From: Sediminibacillus dalangtanensis
GTDB lineage: Bacteria; Bacillota; Bacilli; Bacillales; Amphibacillaceae
Assembly: GCF_017792025.1 (NCBI RefSeq)
Contig: NZ_CP046956.1
Coordinates: 744,001 to 808,000, forward strand
DNA: 64,000 nucleotides
Direction of reading: 5' to 3'
A program made the position numbers and the translations under genes. The stretch's first letter is position 1. Every line of letters begins with the position of its first letter. The notes beneath the pieces are model-generated. The model was not told the DNA's origin. It did not search any database and saw nothing but the letters and a program-made list of their open reading frames with translations. Positions 46,091 to 54,505 of the stretch are shown in pieces.

Positions 46091-46127
46091 AGCATTCGCC
46101 ATAATCTGGCGATATGCTAAGTTTTTC
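46091..46127 (+). terminator. Second hairpin/terminator of the bmr leader
   Basis: AGCATTCGCCA pairs with TGGCGATATGCT, with one bulge, and is followed by AAGTTTTTC. It is a second barrier before bmrC. Confidence 0.6.
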
Positions 46128-46162
46128 TAACATATACATATCAATTTAGGGAGGGGTTGTTG

Positions 46163-46219
46163 ATGGGTGTGATACAGCGTAAACAGGAAGTAATACAGGA
46201 TTGGAAAGAGAGCGGTTAG
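46163..46219 (+). CDS. Possible second small leader ORF (18 residues)
   Basis: ATG 46163 is preceded by GGGAGGGG and encodes MGVIQRKQEVIQDWKESG, then TAG, 34 bases before bmrC. A strong ribosome site on so short a frame suggests a role in translation coupling or a remnant of a longer leader gene. Support is limited to the ribosome site and position. Confidence 0.35.
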   Translation: MGVIQRKQEVIQDWKESG

Positions 46220-46253
46220 CAAATTTATCGAAGAAAAGAAGCAGGTGACAAGC

Positions 46254-48002
46254 ATGTTTAGTGTATTTTGGAAGTTGGATTGGTTTTTTAAAAAATATTG
46301 GAAAAGGTATAGTTTTGCAATTGTCGCTTTGATTGCTGCGAGTTTAATTGACTTGATTCCACCAAAGCTGGTGGGAATGGCGATTGACGAAATGCAGTTC
46401 CAAACATTTAATTGGGATCGCATGATTGAACTTTTGTTGCTATATAGTTTGATTATCATTTTAAGTTACACCATTTCTTTCTTATGGGACTATAACTTAT
46501 TCGGCGGTGCTGCCATTATGGAGAAACTGATGCGCACCCGTCTGATGAATCATTTTCTGCGGATGACTCCGACCTTTTTCGGAAAGTACCGGACTGGTGA
46601 CTTAATGGCAAGAAGCACCAATGATTTAAAAGCGATATCGATGACGACAGGATTTGGCATCCTTACCCTGGTCGATTCAAGTATATTCATGCTGATGATC
46701 ATTGTGGTGATGGGTTTTACCATCAGCTGGAAGCTGACCATTGCAGCGCTTTTGCCGCTGCCGATCATGGCAGTCGTCATGCAAAAATACGGAAATGTCA
46801 TTCATGACCGTTTTACCAAAGCGCAGCATGCCTTTGGCGAAATGAATAATGAAGTTCTGGAATCCATTCGAGGCGTTCGGGTAATCCGTGCCTTTGTTCA
46901 AGAGGAACAAGATGAGCAGCGGTTTCAGACAATGACTTCCGATGTGTATCAAAAGAATCTGGAAGTAGCGAAAATAGATGCATTGTTCGAGCCTACCATG
47001 AAAATACTTGTCGGTTTATCCTATACGGTTGGATTAGGATATGGGGCCATGTTGGTATTTCAAAATGTTTTGACCATCGGCGAGCTTGTATCGTTCAATG
47101 TCTATTTAGGGATGCTGATTTGGCCAATGTTTGCCGTCGGTGAATTAATCAATGTCATGCAGCGGGGAAATGCCTCGTTGGATCGTGTCAACGAGACGCT
47201 TGGCTATCAGGCGGACGTTCGGAATCCGGTTCAACCATCGAGCACCCGTTCTCCTGAATCGATTGTTTTTGACAAGGTAAGCTTCGCTTATCCGGATAGT
47301 GCACAAGACAGTCTGGAGGCGATTGATTTCAAGGTGGAAAAAGGGCAGACAATTGGGATCGTCGGTAAAACAGGGGCTGGCAAGACGACATTGTTCAAGC
47401 AATTGCTGCGCGAGTATCCTGGTATGCGTGGAGATTTGCGAATTTCGGGAATACCGATCGAGCAACTGAGCTTAGAGGATGTCCGCAGCTGGATCGGATA
47501 TGTGCCTCAAGAGCAAATCCTGTTTTCCAAAACCATTCGGGAAAACATACAATTCGGAAAGCCAGAGGCGACGGATAAGGAAATATTCCGGGTTATGGAA
47601 ACAGCCCAATTCCTGAAAGATATCCAGGCGCTTCCGAAAGGGCTCGATACGACGGTGGGCGAGAGTGGCGTAACGTTATCAGGAGGGCAGAAACAGCGGG
47701 TGTCTTTAGCGAGGGCTTTTATCAAAGATCCACAAATTCTTATCCTGGATGACGCTTTGTCGGCAGTTGACGGCAAAACGGAAGCAAATATTATAGGCCA
47801 CTTAAAACAAGAACGTAAAAATAAAACGACCTTCATCGCTGCCCACCGACTATCGGCAGTGGAACATGCTGATTTGATCATCGTGCTCGATGACGGGAAA
47901 GTAGTAGAGAGAGGAACACACCAACAATTAATGGAGATCCATGGCTGGTATGCAGCACAATTTCAACTGCAGCAGCTTGAAGAACAGGAGGTGATCTCCT
48001 AA
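46254..48002 (+). CDS. bmrC: Heterodimeric multidrug ABC exporter subunit BmrC (YheI)
   Basis: A 582-residue half-transporter with six N-terminal helices and an ATPase domain. It closely follows B. subtilis BmrC from MFSVFWKLDWFF onward; the GTG 46245 start would add three residues. Walker A is GIVGKTGAGKTT near residue 370, the signature LSGGQKQRVSLARA. Walker B is ILILDDALSAVD, with Asp where the catalytic Glu normally stands. This is the degenerate site known for BmrC-type subunits. With BmrD it pumps drugs out across the membrane. Its stop overlaps the bmrD start by one base. Expression is probably controlled by the leader upstream. Confidence 0.92.
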   Translation: MFSVFWKLDWFFKKYWKRYSFAIVALIAASLIDLIPPKLVGMAIDEMQFQTFNWDRMIELLLLYSLIIILSYTISFLWDYNLFGGAAIMEKLMRTRLMNHFLRMTPTFFGKYRTGDLMARSTNDLKAISMTTGFGILTLVDSSIFMLMIIVVMGFTISWKLTIAALLPLPIMAVVMQKYGNVIHDRFTKAQHAFGEMNNEVLESIRGVRVIRAFVQEEQDEQRFQTMTSDVYQKNLEVAKIDALFEPTMKILVGLSYTVGLGYGAMLVFQNVLTIGELVSFNVYLGMLIWPMFAVGELINVMQRGNASLDRVNETLGYQADVRNPVQPSSTRSPESIVFDKVSFAYPDSAQDSLEAIDFKVEKGQTIGIVGKTGAGKTTLFKQLLREYPGMRGDLRISGIPIEQLSLEDVRSWIGYVPQEQILFSKTIRENIQFGKPEATDKEIFRVMETAQFLKDIQALPKGLDTTVGESGVTLSGGQKQRVSLARAFIKDPQILILDDALSAVDGKTEANIIGHLKQERKNKTTFIAAHRLSAVEHADLIIVLDDGKVVERGTHQQLMEIHGWYAAQFQLQQLEEQEVIS

Positions 48003-50035
48003 TGAAGAAGACAACGACAGAAGTGAAATTATTTCAATACGCGATGAAATTTAAGAAAACCATCATTCTAGGTCTTATTTGTCTAGTTGTCGCGGTAGCG
48101 CTTGAACTGGCAGGTCCGTTTATCGCGAAGCGTGTCATTGATGAGCATATAACCGGGATTGAAACAACGTGGCATCAAGTGGATGATCGGAATGATAAGT
48201 ACACAGTTTCGTTTGGCGGAGATTACTACAAGCGCGAAGACCGCATGAAACAAGGGGAAGTATCCTTGGGGACAGTCAGTTTGATGCAGGTGGGCAGGTC
48301 TTACTATCTTACGGATAAAGAAGTTAGCCAAACTGGAACGCGGAGTGTCGAGGATGGTACTGTCACAGTAGTGTCTCCAGCAGGGACCGAAAAAGCAGAA
48401 GTGCAAAAGCTGAGTGTTACAGATTTGTACAGTTTTTTCAAACCAGAACAGTCGCCGATTGTGTGGCTTTTGAGTTTGTATGTGCTGTTGCTGTTGATTG
48501 CAGCAATCTTTCAATTTGGAAAAACCTACTTGCTGCAAAAAGCTTCCAACCGGGTAGTGGAAAAGATGCGCAATGATATCTTCAAGCATACACAAGAGGT
48601 GTCGATTCAGTACTATGTCAATCAGCCAGCCGGAAAAGTTGTGGCCAGGGTGACCAATGATACGGAAGCAATCAGGGATTTGTATGAACGGGTGCTGTCC
48701 GTATTTGTCACAAGCATCATTTACATGGCGGGAATATATATCGCATTATTCCTGCTGGACTTTCGTCTTGCCGCACTTTGTTTAATCCTGTTGCCGATCA
48801 TTTATCTATGGATGAAAGTGTATAAGCATTTTGGAACAAAGTATAACAAGGTGGTTCGATCGACGGTTAGTGATATCAACGGAAATATTAACGAATCGAT
48901 TCATGGCATGCCCATTATCCAAGCATTTCAAAGAGAAGAACAGGCGAGCAAAGAATTCGAACAGATGAATGAACGACACTTTGTGTACCAACGTAAGCTT
49001 GTAAAGCTTAGTGCGTTAACTTCGCACAATCTGGTCAATGTGTTGCGGAACCTCGCGTTCGTTGCATTCATATGGTATTTCGGCTCTTCCTCTATTGGTC
49101 CTGAAAGTATCATTACAGCTGGCGTTTTGTATGCGTTTGTCGATTACTTAACACGGCTTTTTAATCCGGTAAATGACATCGTCAATCAACTCCCATTATT
49201 AGAGCAGGCGAGGGTGGCGGCGTCAAGAGTTTTTGAATTGATGGACCAGCAGGGAGAGAAAGTCGAAACTGCATCCATTGCAAAATATAAAGGGCATGTC
49301 CAGTTTCAGTCAGTCTGGTTTGCTTATGACGAGAAAGAGTATGTCTTGAAAAATATTGATTTGGACATTCGGCCGGGAGAAACAGCAGCTTTTGTGGGAC
49401 ATACCGGATCCGGCAAAAGCTCAATCATGAATTTGCTGTTCCGGTTCTATGATCCGCAGGAAGGAAACATTTTGATTGATGGCAAGGAGATTGTTGGTTT
49501 GTCGAGACAACAAGTAAGAAGCCATATGGGAATCGTATTGCAGGATCCGTTTCTTTTCACGGGCACCATTTTGTCGAATGTAACCATGAATGATCCAACT
49601 ATTTCCCGGGAAATGGCGATAGATGCATTAAAGGCGGTTGGTGCTGACCGGTTCATCGAGCGACTGCCAGGTCAGTATGAAGAGCCCGTTAAAGAAGGCG
49701 GAAATACATTCTCCATGGGAGAACGGCAGCTGATTTCCTTTGCACGCGCTCTGGCATTCGATCCTTCCATTCTGATTCTTGATGAGGCTACGGCCAATAT
49801 CGATACAGAAACGGAAAACGTTATTCAAGAAGCATTGAATGTACTGAAAAAGGGACGTACGACCTTGATTATCGCCCACCGACTCTCAACAATCCAGCAG
49901 GCGGATAACATCTTTGTTCTGGAGCATGGTACAATCAAAGAACAAGGCAATCACCAAAGTTTGCTGGAGCAGGCCGGCCTCTATTATCAAATGTATCAGA
50001 TGCAGCAGGGCAGGCTGAAGGAGCAGGTCATTTAA
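48002..50035 (+). CDS. bmrD: Heterodimeric multidrug ABC exporter subunit BmrD (YheH)
   Basis: A 677-residue half-transporter (B. subtilis BmrD 673). It has the characteristic large extracellular insertion between the first two helices (about 45-150, rich in charged residues such as DDRNDKYTVSFGGDYYKRED). Walker A is GHTGSGKSS, the catalytic Glu is present in ILILDEATANID, and the signature is the degenerate FSMGERQLISFARA. The normal catalytic Glu here and the Asp in BmrC, with the altered signature, leave one good and one degenerate ATP site, as expected of the BmrCD heterodimer. Start and bmrC stop overlap (TAATG). Confidence 0.92.
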   Translation: MKKTTTEVKLFQYAMKFKKTIILGLICLVVAVALELAGPFIAKRVIDEHITGIETTWHQVDDRNDKYTVSFGGDYYKREDRMKQGEVSLGTVSLMQVGRSYYLTDKEVSQTGTRSVEDGTVTVVSPAGTEKAEVQKLSVTDLYSFFKPEQSPIVWLLSLYVLLLLIAAIFQFGKTYLLQKASNRVVEKMRNDIFKHTQEVSIQYYVNQPAGKVVARVTNDTEAIRDLYERVLSVFVTSIIYMAGIYIALFLLDFRLAALCLILLPIIYLWMKVYKHFGTKYNKVVRSTVSDINGNINESIHGMPIIQAFQREEQASKEFEQMNERHFVYQRKLVKLSALTSHNLVNVLRNLAFVAFIWYFGSSSIGPESIITAGVLYAFVDYLTRLFNPVNDIVNQLPLLEQARVAASRVFELMDQQGEKVETASIAKYKGHVQFQSVWFAYDEKEYVLKNIDLDIRPGETAAFVGHTGSGKSSIMNLLFRFYDPQEGNILIDGKEIVGLSRQQVRSHMGIVLQDPFLFTGTILSNVTMNDPTISREMAIDALKAVGADRFIERLPGQYEEPVKEGGNTFSMGERQLISFARALAFDPSILILDEATANIDTETENVIQEALNVLKKGRTTLIIAHRLSTIQQADNIFVLEHGTIKEQGNHQSLLEQAGLYYQMYQMQQGRLKEQVI

Positions 50036-50063
50036 GTAAGACGCGAAAGCGTGGGGTGTGTAA

Positions 50064-50873
50064 ATGGCGAATTCAGATGACCGCAAACAGGATATCATCG
50101 ATAAAGATTTGTATGAAGAAATCCCGGAGGAAGAGCTGTTGGAAATCCTCCAACAAGAAAAACGGAAGTCTCGTGAGAAAGAACGGGAAGAACGTGACAG
50201 ACCAAAACGCCCTTTTCCGAAATGGGCGTTTTGGTTGATTGCCGCTGCAATGATGTTCAATGTCATCGCTTTGCTGCCAAACACGTTCTCGATACCTGCT
50301 ATCAACTTTTTGATCACCTCTTCCAAACTGTCGGCGAACGAAGAAATAAGCAGCTATAAACCCGCCGTCGTGGTTATCGAAGCAGGAAATAGTCGGGGCA
50401 CGGGCTTTTCCATCACAGCAGATGGAAAGATTTTGACCAATCAACATGTAATCGAAGGAGAGAGACGGATTTTGGCTGCTTATCCGGATGAAGGATTATT
50501 TAAAGCGGAAGTTATTGCTTCTTATCCTGACATCGATTTAGCTGTACTCCAGGTAGAAGGTGAAGGTTTACCGCACTTGGAATTAGCTGAAAGCAGCCGT
50601 TTTACCGAAGAAGAACACTTTTACTTTATAGGGAATCCATTGCGGTTTCAGGGGATTGCCAATGAAGGTGAAATTATTGGTTATACGCAGCTGCGGGATT
50701 GGGAAGAGCGGGTGCTGATGCTAAAAGCGCCTGTTTATCGGGGCAATAGCGGAAGTCCGGTTATCAATGAAGCTGGAAAAGTAATCGGTGTGGTGTTTGC
50801 TACGCTTGATCATGAAGAACACGGAAAAGTCGGCCTTGCCGTTCCGATTGAATATTATTATGAAAAACAATAA
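50064..50873 (+). CDS. Membrane-anchored trypsin-like serine protease (HtrA-like, no PDZ)
   Basis: A 269-residue protein with a charged cytoplasmic start (about 1-52), one transmembrane helix (54-72) and an outside protease domain. The catalytic triad is visible: His128 in LTNQHVIEG, Asp158 in PDIDLAVLQ, and Ser229 in RGNSGSPVINE. No PDZ domain follows, so it is shorter than HtrA/HtrB. It would cut misfolded or regulatory proteins at the outer membrane face. ATG 50064 follows GTGGGGTGTGTAA. It is 28 bases after bmrD and may be read through from it. Confidence 0.82.
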   Translation: MANSDDRKQDIIDKDLYEEIPEEELLEILQQEKRKSREKEREERDRPKRPFPKWAFWLIAAAMMFNVIALLPNTFSIPAINFLITSSKLSANEEISSYKPAVVVIEAGNSRGTGFSITADGKILTNQHVIEGERRILAAYPDEGLFKAEVIASYPDIDLAVLQVEGEGLPHLELAESSRFTEEEHFYFIGNPLRFQGIANEGEIIGYTQLRDWEERVLMLKAPVYRGNSGSPVINEAGKVIGVVFATLDHEEHGKVGLAVPIEYYYEKQ

Positions 50874-50881
50874 ATGCAGCC

Positions 50882-50916
50882 ACCCGCAGGAGTAGAAATT
50901 ATCCTGCGGGTTTTTC
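50882..50916 (+). terminator. Terminator after the trypsin-like protease gene
   Basis: ACCCGCAGGA (50882-50891) pairs exactly with TCCTGCGGGT (50902-50911), then TTTT. Confidence 0.88.
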
Positions 50917-51191
50917 TGTGTGGCACTGTACCCATGCTCTGGATTCAGAACAGTGTAACGTAGTAGGGGAAAGCACTCATCAAACAACAGAATGAAAGAA
51001 GGTTTTTACTGATTTTTCATTGCACACCCGAATGCATAAAGAAGTGCTTTAAACTCCTGAGCTTCCTTTCGTTCTAATTTTGCAGAGGAGAAAGCCTGTT
51101 GAATGAATAGAAAGTGTGAAGGGCGGCTCATCTCAACAAAAGTTGTCCTATCCAAGTTTGATTTGCTCCTTTTCGCCAGCATGTCTGCTGC

Positions 51192-51217
51192 GTTTTACGG
51201 ACGTAAGACAAGGGTAT
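51192..51217 (+). promoter_or_regulatory. SigB-type general-stress promoter
   Basis: GTTTTA (51192-51197) and GGGTAT (51212-51217) are 14 bases apart, matching the SigB pattern (GTTTAA, 12-14 bases, GGGTAT). The ribosome site AAAGGAGGA of the PRC-barrel gene begins about 12 bases on. Confidence 0.7.
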
Positions 51218-51242
51218 TTGAAAAGAAAAAGGAGGAATGACA

Positions 51243-52016
51243 ATGCTTTACTATGTATCCTCATTGTACGACTATCAATTAAAGGCAAGTGATGGTGAAC
51301 TGGGTAAAGTAAAAGAACTATACTTTGATGATAAGCAATGGGTTCTCCGTTATTTTGGAGTGGATACTAGAAAATGGCTCCCGGGCAAAAAAGTGCTCTT
51401 GTCTCCAAGGTCTTTCCAAGCAATTGATGACGAGAACCAGGCAATCGAGCTGTCCAGCGATAAAGAAACGGTAAGGAACAGTCCTTCACTTGATGAGAGT
51501 TCGCCGTTGTCCAGAGAGTATGAAATGACGCTTACCCGATATTATGGCTGGGCACCATACTGGACCGGCGGACTGCTTTGGGGCCGGCAGGATGTACCAT
51601 TAGTTGGAGCTGTTACCAATTCCGATCAGGCTGAGAGTTTATCAGAGAACCGAGAAGAAACCCTGGCAGAAGAATTGACACATAATTTACGGGAAATGGA
51701 CGACCTGACGGATAAATTTACTGTTCATGCTTCGGATGGGAAAATCGGAACAATTGATGATGTTTTACTGGATGGAGAAAACTGGAAATTACGCTATCTA
51801 GTCGTAAAAAACGGTCAAGACTTCTCTTGGAAATATTCATTGCTCTCTCCTGACTGGACGCAGTCAGTAGACTGGGTCGACTACAACCTGTACCTTGATG
51901 TTACACAGGAAACGGTGAAAAATGGTCCGGGAATTTCGGATAAACAGCAAATAACCAGAGAAACTGAACAAGAGTTGCACACAGCTTATGGTAAAAAAAC
52001 CTACTGGACCTATTAA
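51243..52016 (+). CDS. Tandem PRC-barrel domain protein
   Basis: A 257-residue soluble protein with two PRC-barrel-like domains. The first is LYDYQLKASDGELGKVKELYFDDKQWVLRYFGVDT near the start, and the second is KFTVHASDGKIGTIDDVLLDGENWKLRYLVVKN near residue 155. Each is followed by a segment with LLSPRSFQ or LLSPDW. An aromatic stretch (YYGWAPYWTGGLLWGRQ) joins them. The molecular role of such proteins is unknown. ATG 51243 is preferred over 51237, which touches the ribosome site. The SigB-type promoter makes it a likely general-stress protein. Confidence 0.8.
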   Translation: MLYYVSSLYDYQLKASDGELGKVKELYFDDKQWVLRYFGVDTRKWLPGKKVLLSPRSFQAIDDENQAIELSSDKETVRNSPSLDESSPLSREYEMTLTRYYGWAPYWTGGLLWGRQDVPLVGAVTNSDQAESLSENREETLAEELTHNLREMDDLTDKFTVHASDGKIGTIDDVLLDGENWKLRYLVVKNGQDFSWKYSLLSPDWTQSVDWVDYNLYLDVTQETVKNGPGISDKQQITRETEQELHTAYGKKTYWTY

Positions 52017-52037
52017 ACATCCCATTGAAATTGGCAA

Positions 52038-52078
52038 CGCACCCCCAATCACCATGATCGGGGGTGCGAATTTTTATA
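52038..52078 (+). terminator. Terminator after the PRC-barrel gene
   Basis: CGCACCCCCAATC pairs with GATCGGGGGTGCG, with one mismatch, around ACCAT, followed by a T-rich tail. Confidence 0.85.
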
Positions 52079-52313
52079 TTTAGCTAAAAAAATCTCGAAG
52101 TGAAGATTGTAATAATAATCGTTTTAACTACAGTATGTTCTCCAGCTCTTCCACGAATTTTGTAACTTCATGACAGCTTTTTAAACAAAATGTAATCTTC
52201 CTGTGATAGCTTCCTGTATTCTGTTTCGGTATCATTAGTCATATTAAAGAATAATGGAGATTATCATGCAGAATAAAAATAAACGAACAATACAACACAG
52301 CATATTAAAAAAA

Positions 52314-52342
52314 ACACCCAGAAAAAAACTGCGATATTCGAA
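52314..52342 (+). promoter_or_regulatory. Possible SigI-dependent promoter of sigI-rsgI
   Basis: ACACCC (52314-52319) and CGAA (52339-52342) resemble the ACCCCC ... CGAA elements of SigI promoters, suggesting autoregulation. The spacing of 19 bases and the imperfect first element leave doubt. Confidence 0.4.
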
Positions 52343-52369
52343 ATTTTTAAAGGCTGGAGGTGATGAGGG

Positions 52370-53104
52370 TTGATCACTCATCGCTCTGCTACGGATGATA
52401 AGCAGCGTTTAGAAGATTTAATTGAAATGGTGCAGGCCGGAAACGAGGAAGTGCAAAACAGGCTGCTAAAAGCGTATCAACCTTTTGTCGCCAAAAGTGT
52501 TTCTGATGTATGTAAACGATATATAGATCCTCAAATAGATGACGAGTTTAGCGTTGGGCTGTTGGCATTCAACGAAGCAATGCTTTCTTACTCGGCGGAT
52601 AAAGGCAGCTCGTTTCTGTCGTTTGCCCGATTGGTCGTGAAGCGTCGTGTCATCGATTATATCAGGCAGGAACAAACCAAGACTGCTGCTGCATCCATTG
52701 ACGAGCCATTAGAGGATGCCCAACTGGAAAATCCTTCTGAGGTAAATGCAGCAAAAGCAATTTACCAGGATCAGGTAGACAGCTGGTATCGAAGAGAAGA
52801 AATCAGAGATTTGCAAGATAAGCTCAAAGAATATAAATTGTCCTTTGAGGAGCTTACGGTTATTTCGCCGAAGCATCGTGATGCACGAGAATCCGCCATC
52901 CGGGTGGCCAGAGTGCTTTATGAAAATGAATTTCTGAGAAGCTATGTCCTAAAGAAGAGAAAAATTCCGATTAAAAATCTGGTTAACTATGTGGATGTCA
53001 GCAAAAAAACATTAGAGAGAAACAGAAAATTCATTTTGGCCATTTTTATTATTCTCAGTGGGGATTATATTTATTTAAAAGATTATCTAAAGGGGTTGGG
53101 TTAG
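52370..53104 (+). CDS. sigI: RNA polymerase sigma factor SigI
   Basis: A 244-residue SigI-type factor, which in B. subtilis responds to heat and cell-envelope stress under control of the membrane anti-sigma RsgI. The region-2 like part reads LLKAYQPFVAKSVSDVCKRYIDPQIDDEFSVGLLAFNEAMLSYSADKGSSFLSFARLVVKRRVIDYIRQ. The unusual C-terminal region ends PIKNLVNYVDVSKKTLERNRKFILAIFIILSGDYIYLKDYLKG. The start is TTG 52370 after GGAGGTGATGAGGG. Its stop overlaps the rsgI start. Confidence 0.93.
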   Translation: MITHRSATDDKQRLEDLIEMVQAGNEEVQNRLLKAYQPFVAKSVSDVCKRYIDPQIDDEFSVGLLAFNEAMLSYSADKGSSFLSFARLVVKRRVIDYIRQEQTKTAAASIDEPLEDAQLENPSEVNAAKAIYQDQVDSWYRREEIRDLQDKLKEYKLSFEELTVISPKHRDARESAIRVARVLYENEFLRSYVLKKRKIPIKNLVNYVDVSKKTLERNRKFILAIFIILSGDYIYLKDYLKGLG

Positions 53105-54339
53105 TGAAAAGAGGAATCATCATGGAGCGGCATCGCCATTACATAGTTGTGATGGATAAGTATGGTGTATTCCACAAAGCCGAACCTGTTGCTTCCGCAG
53201 AGGTCGGCGCAGAGGTGGAATTTAAACCGATTCAGAACGGTCGCTTCCATCGCTTTTTGTTAACTGGGAAGTCAGTGAACAAGCGTACGAAAATCGCTGT
53301 TATGACGGTCCTGGTTATGCTGATCACCTTTCCGCTTTACGCGTGGTACAACGGTGGCAAAGTGTATGCGTATGTCAATGTTGATATCAATCCGAGTGTA
53401 GAAATGGAAGTAGATGAAGCGATGAAGGTGAAAAGCATCAGACCGTTGAACGATGATGCTGAGCAAATACTAGTCGAGTTAGGTCCATCCTGGAAAAATA
53501 AAACAGTAGAAGAGGTGACTTCTCTTCTGATTGAGCAGGGAAAGAAAGACCAGCTTATCGATGGGGAAAACGTCGTGATTATTGGGGTCAGTTACTTAGA
53601 TGGCCGGGAAAAAGAAAAATATATTACCGATACATTGGATGAATATTTTAATCGGCATCCACAAGAGGAACTTAGTGTTGCAACATTCGAAGTACCCGAG
53701 AAAATCCGTGAAGCTGCAAGATCTGAGAGTAAATCCATGAATGAATTGTTCGCTGAAGAGGTCGATAAACAGGTCGAATCCGATACGGAAGCATTGCAAA
53801 TCGATGATCAGGAAAAAGAACTTATACAATCTTATTATCATAAAGATGATCACGTGGAAGATAAAGCTGACGACAGGGATTCCGGTGATACCGTAACAGA
53901 ACAGACTGACAGTAGGTCCGAATCATCTAATGACTTGAAAAACAGCCAAAGCGATACAGTCAAACAAACAGTGGCTTCCCAGGAAAATCGTGAGGATTCA
54001 ACAGGGAAAACGGATGCCGAAAAAAAGGTAGATACCAAAGAACAGACAGAAAAAAAGCACTCCAATCCTGTTGATGATGCAAAGAAAACAAAGAAACAGG
54101 AAACAAACCAGCAAAAAGAATCGAGTCCAAAACACGATATGGAAAGCAAAAGCAATCAGGAACATTCCATGAAACACGTCCAGCCCGAAAAATCGAACAA
54201 GAAAAAAAACAAACAAGCAAACAGAAAAAAACAAAGACACCACCAGCAAAAGAACCGGGATACTGACAACCACTCACGTGGACACGGTAATAGAAGTAAA
54301 ATGGACAAGCACGATAACCCTTCCCATAGCCATCATTAA
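53104..54339 (+). CDS. rsgI: Anti-sigma-I factor RsgI
   Basis: A 411-residue single-pass membrane protein. The cytoplasmic RsgI_N domain (about 1-60, MKRGIIMERHRHYIVVMDKYG) would hold SigI. A helix follows (about 64-80, TKIAVMTVLVMLITFPLYAW), then the conserved extracellular DINPSVEMEVDEAMKVKSIRPLNDDAEQIL domain. From about 245 to the end the protein is a low-complexity, Lys/Asp/Ser/Gln/His-rich tail with no carbohydrate-binding domain, likely disordered and perhaps wall-associated. The GTG at 53104 overlaps the sigI stop (TAGTG) and gives the usual N-terminus. Confidence 0.92.
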   Translation: MKRGIIMERHRHYIVVMDKYGVFHKAEPVASAEVGAEVEFKPIQNGRFHRFLLTGKSVNKRTKIAVMTVLVMLITFPLYAWYNGGKVYAYVNVDINPSVEMEVDEAMKVKSIRPLNDDAEQILVELGPSWKNKTVEEVTSLLIEQGKKDQLIDGENVVIIGVSYLDGREKEKYITDTLDEYFNRHPQEELSVATFEVPEKIREAARSESKSMNELFAEEVDKQVESDTEALQIDDQEKELIQSYYHKDDHVEDKADDRDSGDTVTEQTDSRSESSNDLKNSQSDTVKQTVASQENREDSTGKTDAEKKVDTKEQTEKKHSNPVDDAKKTKKQETNQQKESSPKHDMESKSNQEHSMKHVQPEKSNKKKNKQANRKKQRHHQQKNRDTDNHSRGHGNRSKMDKHDNPSHSHH

Positions 54340-54346
54340 AGAAAAG

Positions 54347-54378
54347 CTCTTTTCCATCAATCGGAAAGGGGTTTTTTT
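54347..54378 (+). terminator. Terminator after sigI-rsgI
   Basis: CTCTTTTCC pairs with GGAAAGGGG-type bases around ATCAATC and is followed by TTTTTTT. Confidence 0.75.
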
Positions 54379-54442
54379 GCGAGGCAAGAAAGATGAAGGA
54401 GGCTTGTTGGGATTGTACATTGAGCAGCCGTTTGGTTTTTAG

Positions 54443-54471
54443 TTGGTGATCTATACTTAATCCATTACAAT
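54443..54471 (+). promoter_or_regulatory. Possible promoter of the Gfo/Idh/MocA gene
   Basis: TTGGTG (54443-54448) and TACAAT (54466-54471) are 17 bases apart. The -35 is weak. Confidence 0.4.
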
Positions 54472-54505
54472 AAATGTATACAAATGCGGAGAGGGAGCTG
54501 CAAAA

